Assembly: GCF_046254955.1 (NCBI RefSeq)
Contig: NZ_JBJXRG010000001.1
Location: 1 to 64,000, forward strand
DNA: 64,000 bases
From: Qipengyuania_C sp046254955
GTDB taxonomy: Bacteria; Pseudomonadota; Alphaproteobacteria; Sphingomonadales; Sphingomonadaceae
Direction of reading: 5' to 3'
Shown here: piece by piece, positions 18,029-27,977 of the stretch
Position numbering within the stretch: position 1 is the first letter of the stretch
How the letters are laid out: each line of letters begins with the position of its first letter
Notes under the pieces: generated by a model
The model's input: only the letters and a program-made list of their open reading frames with translations
Databases searched by the model: none
What the model was told of the DNA's origin: nothing
Translations under genes and position numbers: made by a program

Positions 18029-18454
18029 TTAGCCAGGGCTGTCATTGCCTCCGCCGCCGCCGCCAGAGCCTGCGATTAGGCCAGTCACACCCAGCGCCCC
18101 TACAACACCGCCGATAAGCGCAGCGTTCCCTGGCATTGCCGCGTCCGCTGCAACAACGGCCGGGCAGGCACGGTCATGCCAGGCAAGCCAATCATCCCAA
18201 TTGTAACGTGTTCCATCAGCAACGTCGCGGTAGGTGGGTCCGACATATCGCCATGTGTCCGGCGTGTTACCCGCTTCGAGCCAGGCGCGGTATTCCGGAA
18301 CGATCCGCGTGCAATCCCATGCCCGGGGCGGATCGAGCGCATTGGCTTCATCGGAGGGGATCACCCGTTCCTGCGCCAAGGCGGTGGCAGAAAGAACCAA
18401 TGCAACGGTTAGTGCAGGAAGAATGCGAAGCTTGCGAAAATATTCTGACTTCAT
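18029..18454 (-). CDS. Unrecognised small exported protein with glycine-rich tail
   Basis: 141 residues from ATG at 18454. The signal MKSEYFRKLRILPALTVALVLSATALAQ is cleaved after ALA. A Trp/Tyr-rich central part (WDCTRIVPEYRAWLEAG, YNWDDWLAWHDRACPA) has two cysteines that may pair. A hydrophobic Ala/Gly segment (ALIGGVVGALGVTGLIAGS) leads to a Gly run. I recognise no family. The frame is open further upstream to 18619, but the signal peptide fixes the start. It is divergent from the 5-oxoprolinase gene. Confidence 0.75.
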   Translation of the reverse strand: MKSEYFRKLRILPALTVALVLSATALAQERVIPSDEANALDPPRAWDCTRIVPEYRAWLEAGNTPDTWRYVGPTYRDVADGTRYNWDDWLAWHDRACPAVVAADAAMPGNAALIGGVVGALGVTGLIAGSGGGGGGNDSPG

Positions 18455-18554
18455 GGCGTGCGACCTGTCCCTTTGTATGCACCGTATACTGCAATCCTCG
18501 TCCAAACGAAAGCCGCGCGGGCCATGAGCAATTGTTCTCGTCAGCGATTGGATT

Positions 18555-21500
18555 ATGAGCCGGGTCATGAGAAGCACACAGGCATGGCGGTTTGCAATCG
18601 ATCGCGGCGGCACTTTCACTGACGTTGTCGCGACGACTCCTGCTGGGAAGCTTGTTACGGAGAAGCTGCTGTCCGAAGATCCTGGGCGCTACGAGGATGC
18701 GGCAAGCGAGGCGGTGAGGCGGCTCCTGGCACAGCACGGCCAAGGTCCTATTGCGGAGATCCGCCTTGGGACAACTGTTGCCACCAATGCCTTGCTTGAG
18801 CGCAAGGGAGAGCGACTGGCACTGGTCACAACGCGCGGGTTTGCCGATGCATTGCGAATCGGAAACCAGGCGCGGCCCGAGATATTTGCGCGTCACATCA
18901 TCCTGCCCGAGCAATTGCCCGCCACAGTGATCGAGATTGACGAGCGCCTTGATGCCGCAGGCGAAGTTCTGGTTCCTTTAGATCGAGACACTGCGAAATC
19001 ACTCTTACAGACGATCCGCGATGAGGGCATCGATTCACTCGCGATTGTCCTTGTGCACGGCTGGCTTAACCCCGCGCATGAACAGGCATTGCTCGAGTTA
19101 GCCCGAGAGATCGGGTTTTCGCAGATAAGCGCCAGCCATGAAGTGTCTCCGCTGATCAAGCTTGTACCGCGCGGCGATACCACGGTGGTGGATGCCTATC
19201 TCTCGCCTGTGCTTGATCGTTATATCGCGGATCTCAGGTCCAACCTTCCACCGCATGACAAGCTCACCTTCATGCAATCGAATGGCGGCCTTGCCGATTC
19301 CGCAGCATTCCGGGGCAAGGACGCAATCCTTTCCGGGCCTGCAGGCGGCGTGGTCGGAATGGTGCATGCAGCAAGAGGACTGGGAGAAAAGCGCCTCATC
19401 GGCTTCGACATGGGCGGCACCAGTACCGATGTCGCGCATTATGCAGGTAGCTACGAACTAACCGACGAAGGCGTGATCGCCGGAGTGCGTGTTGCCGCTC
19501 CATCCATGAAAATCCACACCGTGGCCGCTGGTGGCGGATCGATTTGCTCTTTTGACGGGTCACGCTTTAGAGTTGGGCCCGAAAGCGCAGGGGCAAGCCC
19601 GGGCCCGGCATGCTATGGCAGAGGCGGGCCGCTCACGGTTACCGACTGCAATCTATTCCTCGGCCGGATCGATCCCGCATTCTTTCCGCACGTGTTTGGC
19701 GACGATGGCCTGCGGTCGCTCGACCCCTTGGCAGCGGAAGCGAGGCTTTCTGAGATCGCGCAAGAGCTGTCCAATCCGATTTCGCTTACGGATATCGCAA
19801 GCGGATTTCTGGAGATCGCGGTCAACAATATGGCCAACGCCATCCGCAAAATCAGTGTGGCGCGCGGCCATGATGTCACGCGATACGCCCTTGTAAGTTT
19901 TGGCGGCGCGGGCGGGCAGCATGCAGCGCGTGTTGCCGACGAGATCGGTATCAACCGGGTGCTGGTACCGCCGCTGGCAAGCCTGCTATCAGCGCAAGGC
20001 ATTGGACTTGCGCCCCTCAAGGCGATCCGGGAACGCAGCCTGTTACGCTCGTTAAAGGATGGCTTTGGTGCCGAACTGGACGAACTATCTCGCGCAGCCA
20101 GCGAAAGCTTACTTGGCCAGGGAGTTCCGGCCGAGCGCGTCGAGCTGATCCGCCGAGCCAGGTTGCGCTTTTCCGGAAGTGACAGCACACTGACGATCGA
20201 TTGCGACTCCTTCGAGCACATGGACGCTGCCTTCCGCGAGCAACATCGCCGCAGCTTCGGTTATAGCGAAGGCGAGGCCGAGATCATCGTTGATGCCTTA
20301 AGTGTCGAGGCCAACGGGAAGGTCGGAGGCTTAGACGATATCGCGCCCGTCCCCCTGTCGGTGACCGGGAAACCAAGCGGAAGTTGGCGGACTTTTATTC
20401 GCGCGGATATGGGCCATGGCGATGCGATCGAGGGCCCGTGCCTGATCGTCGATCCCGGCTCGACCACAGTGGTTGAAGACGGTTGGCAAGCCGAGCTGGC
20501 AGATGAAGGTTCGCTGGTGCTGACACGATGCACACCCCGCCCCGCCCGCTTGGCCTCGGGAACCGAAGTCGATCCGATCCAGCTTGAGATCTTCAACAAC
20601 CGCTTCATGGTCATTGCCGAAGAAATGGGGCTGATCCTCCAATCGACGGCGACCTCGGTCAACATCAAGGAGCGGCTCGACTTCTCCTGCGCGATTTTTG
20701 ACGCGAGCGGTGCGCTAATCGCCAATGCACCGCACATACCGGTGCACCTCGGCAGTATGGGGGATTCGATCCGAAGGATAATCGAGGCGCGGGGCTGCGA
20801 CGAGAATCAAACGCCAAGGGACGGTCGTGGTATCTTGCGCGGCGACGCCTATGTCCTCAACGATCCCTATCATGGAGGCACGCACCTGCCCGACATTACG
20901 GTGATAGTGCCGGTGTTCTACAATGACGTTAGCCAACTACCCGACGCATTTGTCGCAGCGCGCGGGCACCATGCCGATATCGGTGGGATTGCGCCGGGCT
21001 CGATGCCGCCCGAGAGCCGCACTATCGACGAAGAGGGCGTCCTGCTCGACAACCTTCTGCTCGCCGACGAGGGACGATTTTGCGAGGCGGAACTTCGCGG
21101 GGCCTTTTCCGCGGGAGAATTGCCCGCCCGCAATATTGATCGCAACCTGTCAGACCTGCGCGCCCAGCTAGCCGCCTGCACCAGAGGTGCCGAATTGCTG
21201 GCATCCACCGCAGGCGAATACGGGCGCGAAACCGTTGCCGCCTATATGGGGCACGTTCTCGACAACGCCGAAAAAGCCGTCCGCCGCTTGATCGGCACGC
21301 TGGAGGGTGGCGCCTTCACATATCCGATGGACAATGGCGCGCAGGTACAGGTCGCGATCAAAGTCGACCGCGACAATCGTAGCGCGGTGTTCGATTTCAC
21401 CGGCACCAGCGCGCAGCTGTCCGACAACTTCAACGCCCCGCGTTCGATCGCCAGAGCTGCCTCCCTCTATGTCCTGCGCACGCTAATCGACGATGCCGTT

Positions 21501-22136
21501 CCACTGAACGATGGCTGCCTTCGTCCCGTTGAACTTGTTATCCCGGAAGCGTCAATGCTCTCGCCGACCCACCCTGCGGCAGTCGTGGCAGGCAATGTCG
21601 AGACCAGCCAAGTCGTCACTGACGCGTTATTTGCCGCCACCGGACGCCTTGCCTGCGCCCAAGGGACAATGAACAATTTCACCTTCGGCAATGAAAGCCA
21701 TCAGTACTACGAGACTATTGCGGGTGGGTCCGGCGCGGGACCCGATCACCCCGGAACCAGCGCTGTCCAGACGCATATGACCAACAGCCGGCTGACAGAC
21801 CCTGAAATCCTCGAAACACGCCTCCCCGTCAGAGTGGAGAGATTTGCCATCCGCAAGGGATCAGGTGGTGACGGAAAACACCGGGGCGGCGACGGGGTCG
21901 AGCGTGTTATCACCTTCCTAGAGCCCATGCGCGCAAATATCCTTGCCAACCGGCGTGAGCATCCACCGCGCGGCATCGCCGGTGGTAGCGATGCAATGCC
22001 GGGAGCAAACTGGATCGAGCGAGTTGATGGCAACCGGCAAGACTTGCCAGCTTGCGGGTCCTCCCAAATGCAACCCGGCGATCGCTTCGTCATATTGACC
22101 CCGGGCGGAGGGGGTTTTGGTCGGGAGTCAGATTAA
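18555..22136 (+). CDS. Fused HyuA-HyuB hydantoinase/5-oxoprolinase
   Basis: A 1193-residue ATP-dependent cyclic amide hydrolase of full-length 5-oxoprolinase type. The first half is HyuA-like, with FAIDRGGTFTDVVAT near the start, FDMGGTSTDVAHY (ATP-site acetate-kinase-like fold) and FGGAGGQHAARVADEIG. The second half, from about residue 670, is HyuB-like, with DPIQLEIFNNRF, NDPYHGGTHLPDI, ARGHHADIGG and AIRKGSGGDGKHRGGDGV. Members open 5-oxoproline, hydantoins or related ring amides using ATP; the substrate here is unknown. A second in-frame ATG lies at 18567. It is followed by a GntR regulator gene and the rest of the catabolic island. Confidence 0.93.
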   Translation: MSRVMRSTQAWRFAIDRGGTFTDVVATTPAGKLVTEKLLSEDPGRYEDAASEAVRRLLAQHGQGPIAEIRLGTTVATNALLERKGERLALVTTRGFADALRIGNQARPEIFARHIILPEQLPATVIEIDERLDAAGEVLVPLDRDTAKSLLQTIRDEGIDSLAIVLVHGWLNPAHEQALLELAREIGFSQISASHEVSPLIKLVPRGDTTVVDAYLSPVLDRYIADLRSNLPPHDKLTFMQSNGGLADSAAFRGKDAILSGPAGGVVGMVHAARGLGEKRLIGFDMGGTSTDVAHYAGSYELTDEGVIAGVRVAAPSMKIHTVAAGGGSICSFDGSRFRVGPESAGASPGPACYGRGGPLTVTDCNLFLGRIDPAFFPHVFGDDGLRSLDPLAAEARLSEIAQELSNPISLTDIASGFLEIAVNNMANAIRKISVARGHDVTRYALVSFGGAGGQHAARVADEIGINRVLVPPLASLLSAQGIGLAPLKAIRERSLLRSLKDGFGAELDELSRAASESLLGQGVPAERVELIRRARLRFSGSDSTLTIDCDSFEHMDAAFREQHRRSFGYSEGEAEIIVDALSVEANGKVGGLDDIAPVPLSVTGKPSGSWRTFIRADMGHGDAIEGPCLIVDPGSTTVVEDGWQAELADEGSLVLTRCTPRPARLASGTEVDPIQLEIFNNRFMVIAEEMGLILQSTATSVNIKERLDFSCAIFDASGALIANAPHIPVHLGSMGDSIRRIIEARGCDENQTPRDGRGILRGDAYVLNDPYHGGTHLPDITVIVPVFYNDVSQLPDAFVAARGHHADIGGIAPGSMPPESRTIDEEGVLLDNLLLADEGRFCEAELRGAFSAGELPARNIDRNLSDLRAQLAACTRGAELLASTAGEYGRETVAAYMGHVLDNAEKAVRRLIGTLEGGAFTYPMDNGAQVQVAIKVDRDNRSAVFDFTGTSAQLSDNFNAPRSIARAASLYVLRTLIDDAVPLNDGCLRPVELVIPEASMLSPTHPAAVVAGNVETSQVVTDALFAATGRLACAQGTMNNFTFGNESHQYYETIAGGSGAGPDHPGTSAVQTHMTNSRLTDPEILETRLPVRVERFAIRKGSGGDGKHRGGDGVERVITFLEPMRANILANRREHPPRGIAGGSDAMPGANWIERVDGNRQDLPACGSSQMQPGDRFVILTPGGGGFGRESD

Positions 22137-22191
22137 GCGTAGCAAGTCCAGCTTGCACAATTCGCAAGTTTGACGATAGGACCTAGCCTGC

Positions 22192-22854
22192 ATGATCTCG
22201 TCCGACCACAGCTACAATGAAATCCGCAGGCAGATCCTCGAAGGCGAGCTCAAGCCAGGAGCGCCGCTGAAAGAGCGCGACCTTTGCGCGCAAATGGGAA
22301 TCAGTCGCACCCCGATCCGCGAGGCCTTGCGCCGATTGGTCGCAGACGGACTTGCAGAGATGCAACCACGACGCTCGATTGTGGTCTCAAGCTACAGCGC
22401 CAAGGAACTTGCCGAGATTTTTGAACTCGGTTCGATACTTGAAACACATGTTGCGGGCCTGGCTGCCGAGAAAGCAACGCCCGAAGACGTCGAGAACCTT
22501 CGGCTCATGCTGCAAGAAATGCAGGAGCTTCTCGACAATGAGCCGAGCGATGTGGCCGCCGCCTATGCCAGGTTCGATCAGCAATTCCATGATGGTATCG
22601 CCAAAGCTGCGCGGAACGATCGAATTGCGCAGATGCTGCGCCAGACCGTGAGTCTGAGATGGCTCGCTTCGCTCATGCGCCGCTATTCAAAGGATGATTT
22701 CCAGCGTTCGCTTTCGCACCACAAGCAAATTGTCGACGCGATCGCCGCTCGTGACCCTTCTGGCGCAAGAGAAGAAATGGCAACGCACGTTGGATCGGGT
22801 CGCGACATCGGGATTGACCAGTTCGAAGAGGACGCCGCGCTACCAGGGGCGTAA
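22192..22854 (+). CDS. GntR-family transcriptional regulator, FCD type
   Basis: A 220-residue regulator. An N-terminal winged helix-turn-helix (IRRQILEGELKPGAPLKERDL, then MGISRTPIREALRRLVADGL) is followed by an all-helical FCD ligand domain from about residue 75, with metal-type residues Asp (RFDQQFHDGI) and His (SLSHHKQIVDAI). It lies 56 bases after the 5-oxoprolinase gene and directly upstream of two palindromic sites, so it probably controls the TonB-receptor operon that follows and responds to a carboxylic-acid ligand. Confidence 0.93.
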   Translation: MISSDHSYNEIRRQILEGELKPGAPLKERDLCAQMGISRTPIREALRRLVADGLAEMQPRRSIVVSSYSAKELAEIFELGSILETHVAGLAAEKATPEDVENLRLMLQEMQELLDNEPSDVAAAYARFDQQFHDGIAKAARNDRIAQMLRQTVSLRWLASLMRRYSKDDFQRSLSHHKQIVDAIAARDPSGAREEMATHVGSGRDIGIDQFEEDAALPGA

Positions 22855-22858
22855 ATGT

Positions 22859-22890
22859 TTGGTATACCAAATATTGACTTGGTATACCAA
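22859..22890. promoter_or_regulatory. Twin palindromic operator for the FCD GntR regulator
   Basis: Two perfect copies of TTGGTATACCAA lie at 22859-22870 and 22879-22890, centres 20 bases (two helix turns) apart. A TTGACT -35-like hexamer (22874-22879) lies between them. They sit 40-70 bases before the TonB receptor ATG. The TGGTATACCA core recurs at 46625-46634. Confidence 0.85.
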
Positions 22891-22930
22891 AGGGCGGTAA
22901 TGGGTCCCCGAATTCGGGAGGATCCAAATC

Positions 22931-25135
22931 ATGGCAACCAGTATTTTACGTTCGCTCAGCCTTGGTGTCTCCGCCATGGCAGTATGCACGGCTATGCCCG
23001 CGGTGGCGCAAGAGGCCGCACCGGAAGACACACTCGGTGAGATCGTTGTCACAGCGCAAAAGCGGGCTGACAACCTGCAGGACGTCCCGATCGCAATCAC
23101 TGCAATCTCGGGCGAAGACCTCGCCAAGTACGAGCAAGCGACAATCGAATCGATTGCTCAGGAAACGCCCGGCCTTTCCTTCTCTCGCGCCGGCGGACAA
23201 AACTTTATCTACCTGCGCGGCATTGGATCTGACATCCAAGGCTCTGCCAGTGACCCCAGCGTCGCACTCAATATCGATGGCGCTTATGTTGGCCGTTTCG
23301 AACTCGGTTCGACCCAATTCTTCGACCTTGAGAGGGTCGAGGTACTGCGCGGCCCGCAGGGTACGCTATATGGCCGCAACGCGACCGGCGGCGTGATCAA
23401 CATGATCTCACGTGGACCCGGCGATGAATTCGACGCCCGCCTGCGGCTTTCCTATTCGAGTTGGGACCGCAAGGAAATCGAAGCTGCCGTGGGCGGCCCG
23501 CTTGATGACGATGGCATCTTCGGCGCCCGGCTCGCCGTGCGTTGGTCGAAAGACAATGGCTTTACCGATGACCTCGATCCCGCGGGGACCAACGACATAG
23601 ACGACCAAGATGTATTGGGTGTTCGCGGTACGGTCACATTTGCCCCTGGGCCGAATGTCGACATCAAGGTTGTGGTTGACCATACCCGCATGGAGAGCGG
23701 CAACACCTCGATCCGTCCGCTCGACAACCTCGGCCTCGCCGAGACGCTCGGCGCAGCGCCGACCGAGTTCGGCGAGACCCGCAATGATCTGCCCACTTTC
23801 GACGAATGGGACACGACCGGCGTTGTCGCACAACTCGATGTCGATCTGGGCGGCAACCTGTCGCTTACCTCGATAACCGCCAACCGCACCTTCGACCAGG
23901 AATTCCTGTTCAATACGGACGGCACCGAGGTCGACATCACCCGCACGCAATTCATTCGCGACTACAAGTCGTTCACACAGGAGTTGCGGCTTAACTACAA
24001 CAGCGAAGCGCTGCGCGCCGTGGTGGGCGCATTCTATCTGGAAGAGGACAACAACGGGGTTCTCGGCCTGCCGCGTATTGGCGGGGTGCCCTCACCCCGC
24101 AGCTTTATCCTTCCCGCAATGACGGAAACCGAATCCTACGCGCTTTTCGCCGATGCGACGCTGGCGATCACGCCACAATTCAGCATCATCGCCGGGATCC
24201 GCTACAGCGAGGACAAGAAAGACGACCTCACCGGCTTTGCAATCATCCCCAATGCCGACGGCCTTTTTGGCGGCGGTTCCTACAATCCGGTTGCAACCCG
24301 CGACGTAGAACAAAAATGGGATGCCTGGACACCGCGCTTCGGCATCGAGTTTGAGCCGAATGAAGATATACTCGTTTATGCCACCGCATCACGCGGATTT
24401 AAATCAGGCGGCCTCAATTCTTACGATCTCAACGCTCCGTTCGATCCGGAATTCGTCTGGTCCTATGAGGCTGGCGTCAAAAGCGAGCTGATGGGCGGGC
24501 GCATGCGTCTGAATGGTTCGGTCTTCCACTATGACTATTCGGACCTGCAGGTCTCGACTTTCATCAACGGATTTACCGTCGTCACCAATGCAGCGTCGGC
24601 CAAGATCAACGGCTTCGAGCTGGAAAGCACTGTCCGTGCCGCGCCCGGCCTGACGCTGGTGGGAAGCGTGGGTTATCTCGATGCGGAGTATGAGGACTTT
24701 CTCTCGCCCTTCGGCCGCACGCCGACAGGCGATACCAATGTGGTTGATGTCTCGGGCAACCAGCTGCGCAATGCGCCTGAATGGAAGCTCGTGGGCGGCG
24801 CCGACTACGAGGGCGACCTCGGAACTAACATGGTGGTGTTCGCATCAGCGCGGGCCACGCATACAAGCCGGACCTTTTTCAGCCAGTTCAACGAGGACGT
24901 CGCCTCGAACGGCGCGCTGACATTGGTCGATGCACGTCTTGGGGTGGGCTCGGACGATGGTCGCTGGCAAGTCGCCGTCTTCGGCAAGAACCTCACCGGC
25001 GAGGATTACTTCGCTAACGTTGTGCGCTTCACGTCGACATCGGACCCGGCCAAGGATACGCTGGGTATCGGCAATGCGCTGGGCTATCCTGCGCAGGGCC
25101 GGCAGATCGGGATCCAGGCCATCTTCGATTTCTGA
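22931..25135 (+). CDS. TonB-dependent receptor
   Basis: A 734-residue outer-membrane receptor. The signal peptide ends near AVAQE. A TonB box (EIVVTAQKR) leads into the plug domain (DVPIAITAISGEDLA, RGIGSD, VEVLRGPQGTLYGRNATGGVINM). The beta-barrel ends in Phe (GIQAIFDF), as expected for outer-membrane insertion. It belongs to the sphingomonad catabolic-type receptors and lacks siderophore-specific features I could name. A strong ribosome site (GGGAGGA) precedes ATG at 22931. It heads a long operon behind the GntR operator. Confidence 0.95.
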   Translation: MATSILRSLSLGVSAMAVCTAMPAVAQEAAPEDTLGEIVVTAQKRADNLQDVPIAITAISGEDLAKYEQATIESIAQETPGLSFSRAGGQNFIYLRGIGSDIQGSASDPSVALNIDGAYVGRFELGSTQFFDLERVEVLRGPQGTLYGRNATGGVINMISRGPGDEFDARLRLSYSSWDRKEIEAAVGGPLDDDGIFGARLAVRWSKDNGFTDDLDPAGTNDIDDQDVLGVRGTVTFAPGPNVDIKVVVDHTRMESGNTSIRPLDNLGLAETLGAAPTEFGETRNDLPTFDEWDTTGVVAQLDVDLGGNLSLTSITANRTFDQEFLFNTDGTEVDITRTQFIRDYKSFTQELRLNYNSEALRAVVGAFYLEEDNNGVLGLPRIGGVPSPRSFILPAMTETESYALFADATLAITPQFSIIAGIRYSEDKKDDLTGFAIIPNADGLFGGGSYNPVATRDVEQKWDAWTPRFGIEFEPNEDILVYATASRGFKSGGLNSYDLNAPFDPEFVWSYEAGVKSELMGGRMRLNGSVFHYDYSDLQVSTFINGFTVVTNAASAKINGFELESTVRAAPGLTLVGSVGYLDAEYEDFLSPFGRTPTGDTNVVDVSGNQLRNAPEWKLVGGADYEGDLGTNMVVFASARATHTSRTFFSQFNEDVASNGALTLVDARLGVGSDDGRWQVAVFGKNLTGEDYFANVVRFTSTSDPAKDTLGIGNALGYPAQGRQIGIQAIFDF

Positions 25136-25159
25136 GCGCTAGCGGGAGGGGTCGAAAAG

Positions 25160-26008
25160 ATGGCAAGAGAACACACGCTCTTCGTGATGGCGCAGGACAT
25201 TCCCTGGGATGAGGGGCTCTATTCGGGCACCCGCCCGGGCTTGCGATCCAAGGTGCTGTCTATCGACGAGGCGGGGACGGATGCGACCGTGGTCGTCGAA
25301 TATCCCGCCGGCTGGAGCGCAGATGGTCCGGAGCATTGCACGGCGCACGAGGAATTCCTCGTCATCGAGGGTGAGATCGAGATCAATGGCATCTCCTATG
25401 GGATGCATAATTACGGCTTCTTCCCCGCCGGATATGTTCGCAATTCGGCGAGCACTTCGGACGGCGCCAAATTGCTGACGATGTTCTACGATGCCCCCCA
25501 GTATCAACTGGGCGAGACTGAGGAACCACACGATCCCAAACTGCTGGTCGAGCATGTCGATCCCCTCCCGACGGAGTGGGATCCGGGCCTCGTCGATCCG
25601 CAGCTGTCTGCGGGTGTCGCAATCAAGCCATTGCGGACCGATCCCTATACGCAAGAAACCTCTTTCCTCTACATGTCGCCGCCGCACCGCGTGCCGCCCG
25701 GAATGGCAAAGCCGCAATGGACCCACTCAATGGTCGAGGAGCTCTTCTGCCTCGCCGGAACTTATGTCTGGGGCGATTGCGGACGTATGGGTCCGGGCGG
25801 ATATTGCTGGTGGCGCGAAGGCGTCTACCACGGACCCGCCGGAACCGACGTTGGCTACATGCTCTTCGTTCGCACAGTGAACGGGCCGCTCGACAATATC
25901 TTTGATACCGAGAAAAAGCCTTTCAGCTGGGATCCACCTTACAATCCGCAACTCCCCGAGCGGCTGAGAAAACATGCCAAGCCCTTCACCGAACGCCCTC
26001 TCGCCTGA
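25160..26008 (+). CDS. Bicupin protein (DUF4437-like)
   Basis: A 282-residue two-cupin protein without a signal peptide. The first cupin has metal-type ligands in HCTAHEEFLVIEGE and a distal FFPAGY strand. The second has WTHSMVEELFCLAGTYVWGD and GVYHGPAGTDVG. Such proteins can be Fe/Mn/Zn enzymes (dioxygenase-, isomerase- or esterase-like) or ligand-binding; I cannot assign the reaction. A strong GGGAGGGG ribosome site precedes it. It lies between the TonB receptor and an MFS gene, with a 35-base overlap at its 3' end. Confidence 0.8.
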   Translation: MAREHTLFVMAQDIPWDEGLYSGTRPGLRSKVLSIDEAGTDATVVVEYPAGWSADGPEHCTAHEEFLVIEGEIEINGISYGMHNYGFFPAGYVRNSASTSDGAKLLTMFYDAPQYQLGETEEPHDPKLLVEHVDPLPTEWDPGLVDPQLSAGVAIKPLRTDPYTQETSFLYMSPPHRVPPGMAKPQWTHSMVEELFCLAGTYVWGDCGRMGPGGYCWWREGVYHGPAGTDVGYMLFVRTVNGPLDNIFDTEKKPFSWDPPYNPQLPERLRKHAKPFTERPLA

Positions 26009-27284
26009 GGTCACCCGCACCAGCGCGGTAGCACTCACACTGCTCACCGCTGCCTATGTGCTGTCATTCATCGACCGCACCATTATAGCGCTGATGGTGG
26101 GTCCGATCCGAGCCGACCTAGGCATATCGGACACCCAGTTCAGTCTGCTCGGCGGGCTGGCCTTCGCACTATTCTATACCACGCTGGGCATTCCGCTTGG
26201 CTGGTGGGCCGATCGCGGCGACCGTCCCAAGATCATCGCTCTCGGCATCGCGCTGTGGAGCCTGATGACTATGGCCTGCGGTCTCGCTTCGCGCTTTATC
26301 ACCCTGTTCATCGCGCGCATGGGCGTGGGCGTGGGCGAGGCGGCGCTTTCGCCCGCTGCCTACTCACTCATTTCCGAGACCACAAAGAAGGAAAAGCTCG
26401 GCGTTGCGCTGACGATTTACAGCTCCGGCGTCTACCTCGGGATCGGCCTGAGTTTCGCTATCGGCGGCGTGTTGGTTGAAACTCTAGGATCGGCACCACC
26501 ACTCGATCTGGGGTTCCTGGGCGAGCTCAAGGGGTGGCAACAGGTGTTCCTGATCGCTGGCGCTCCGGGCCTGGTTATCGCGCCGTTATGCTGGTTCCTG
26601 CTGCCCGAGAGCCGGCGCGTCGGTTCGGCACCCGATCCCTCGCAATCACCGCCGATCATTGGCTGGATGGGCGGTCACAAGACCTTCCTCCTATGCCATT
26701 TCTTTGGGTTCTCGATGCTTACGATGGCCTTCAATGGCTATCTCGCCTGGACTGCCGAATTCCTCCTGCGCAATTTCGCGATGGACAAGGCAACTGGTGG
26801 CGGATGGCTAGGCCTGATCGTACTTTTCGCAGGGGTCGGCGGAATGCTGATCGGCGGACGCGTGGCCGACAAGCTGCTTTCTCGCGGGGACGGACGCGGC
26901 GCGCTAACCGCAGCGATTTTCGCCAGCGTCGCACTTGTGCCCTTTGCCGCGAGCGCTCCGATGATGCCGTCTGCCGCGCTCAGCCTCGCGATGCTGGCGC
27001 CGGTCGTTTTTCTTTCGGCATTCTGCTTTGGCCTCGCGGTCATCTCCCTCCAGCTGGCGACACCCGAAAGGCTGCGTGCACGCATCTCCGCGATCTACCT
27101 GCTGGTGGTGAACCTCACCGGCATCGGCCTCGGCGGAACGTTGGTCGCAGCCATATCGGACCATGTATTGGGGGGTGAAGGCATGCGGATCGGCGAGGCC
27201 ATGGCGATTGTGGGAGGCGCAGCCACACTTATCGCGGTGCCGCTGATCTTCACCGCGCGCCGGACCATGCCGCATGGCGAGTGA
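25974..27284 (+). CDS. MFS transporter, spinster-like
   Basis: A 436-residue transporter with 12 predicted membrane segments. The text FIDRTIIALMVGPIRADLGISDTQ and GWWADRGDR (loop 2-3 motif) marks the spinster/Spns-type MFS that is common in sphingomonad catabolic clusters. Likely imports the substrate released by the TonB receptor across the inner membrane. The ATG at 25974 overlaps the bicupin gene by 35 bases; no better downstream start was seen before the first helix. Confidence 0.9.
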   Translation: MPSPSPNALSPEVTRTSAVALTLLTAAYVLSFIDRTIIALMVGPIRADLGISDTQFSLLGGLAFALFYTTLGIPLGWWADRGDRPKIIALGIALWSLMTMACGLASRFITLFIARMGVGVGEAALSPAAYSLISETTKKEKLGVALTIYSSGVYLGIGLSFAIGGVLVETLGSAPPLDLGFLGELKGWQQVFLIAGAPGLVIAPLCWFLLPESRRVGSAPDPSQSPPIIGWMGGHKTFLLCHFFGFSMLTMAFNGYLAWTAEFLLRNFAMDKATGGGWLGLIVLFAGVGGMLIGGRVADKLLSRGDGRGALTAAIFASVALVPFAASAPMMPSAALSLAMLAPVVFLSAFCFGLAVISLQLATPERLRARISAIYLLVVNLTGIGLGGTLVAAISDHVLGGEGMRIGEAMAIVGGAATLIAVPLIFTARRTMPHGE

Positions 27285-27957
27285 CAATCCGCTTGTCGAT
27301 CTGTGGATCGATCATCTGGGCTTAGCCGTTCGCGATGTCGCGCCTGTGGTTGCCGCTCTTCGTAACGATGGACTCAAGGTCAGTGACCCGGTCGAATTGC
27401 GAGGCACGGACGGTCCCATGGGCCAGGTCAGCGCGCATTGCGTATTCGAGAATTTCTATCTGGAGATTAGCGCGCCGATCAAGGGGCATGACAACCACCT
27501 GTGGCCGATATTGGAGGACGGAGCCTGCCTCGGGATCATCGTGATGCAATGCGATGATGCGACAGCGCGGCAGGCGGCATTGACGGATGCCGGGATCGCA
27601 TGCGGGCCGGTGAATGACGCGTCGCGCACCGTAGCCCTCAAGTCAGGCGACACGACCGCCCGTTTTCGCTGGTTCCCAATCGAGGGCCTGGTCGATCGCG
27701 CCATCATCGCCGAAGTCGAGCACCGCAATCCGGAAACGGTATTCGCCAGCGAGCTGGGCAATCACGCGAATGGTGCGCGCCGCGTGAAGCGTATCGCCAT
27801 GGGATCTGACTACTCGCCGCTTGCCAGGTTGGCAGTCGGCCGCCCGGATGCTGCGCCCGAGATCAAGCTTGATCAGGACTTGCCGCCGCGCGGGTGCACA
27901 ATAGTGACCGACACGGGCACCGATCTGCTAAAGCTGACCTTGGAGGCGTGCGGCTGA
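27274..27957 (+). CDS. VOC-family (glyoxalase-like) protein
   Basis: A 227-residue cytoplasmic protein, glyoxalase-like: WIDHLGLAVRDVAPVVAALRNDGLKV at the start resembles a vicinal-oxygen-chelate module, and VFENFYLEISAPIKGHDNHLW follows. VOC members include extradiol dioxygenases, lyases and epimerases. Possible metal ligands are the first His (DHLGLAV) and Glu (YLEIS). It overlaps the MFS gene by 11 bases, which suggests coupling. The substrate is unknown. Confidence 0.75.
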   Translation: MASDNPLVDLWIDHLGLAVRDVAPVVAALRNDGLKVSDPVELRGTDGPMGQVSAHCVFENFYLEISAPIKGHDNHLWPILEDGACLGIIVMQCDDATARQAALTDAGIACGPVNDASRTVALKSGDTTARFRWFPIEGLVDRAIIAEVEHRNPETVFASELGNHANGARRVKRIAMGSDYSPLARLAVGRPDAAPEIKLDQDLPPRGCTIVTDTGTDLLKLTLEACG

Positions 27958-27977
27958 GCGTCGCGGGAGAGAATGGG

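Noticed and set aside
22152..22168. CTTGC-N7-GCAAG inverted pair before the FCD GntR gene
   Set aside because: The arms are only five bases long and no second copy was seen; too weak to call.
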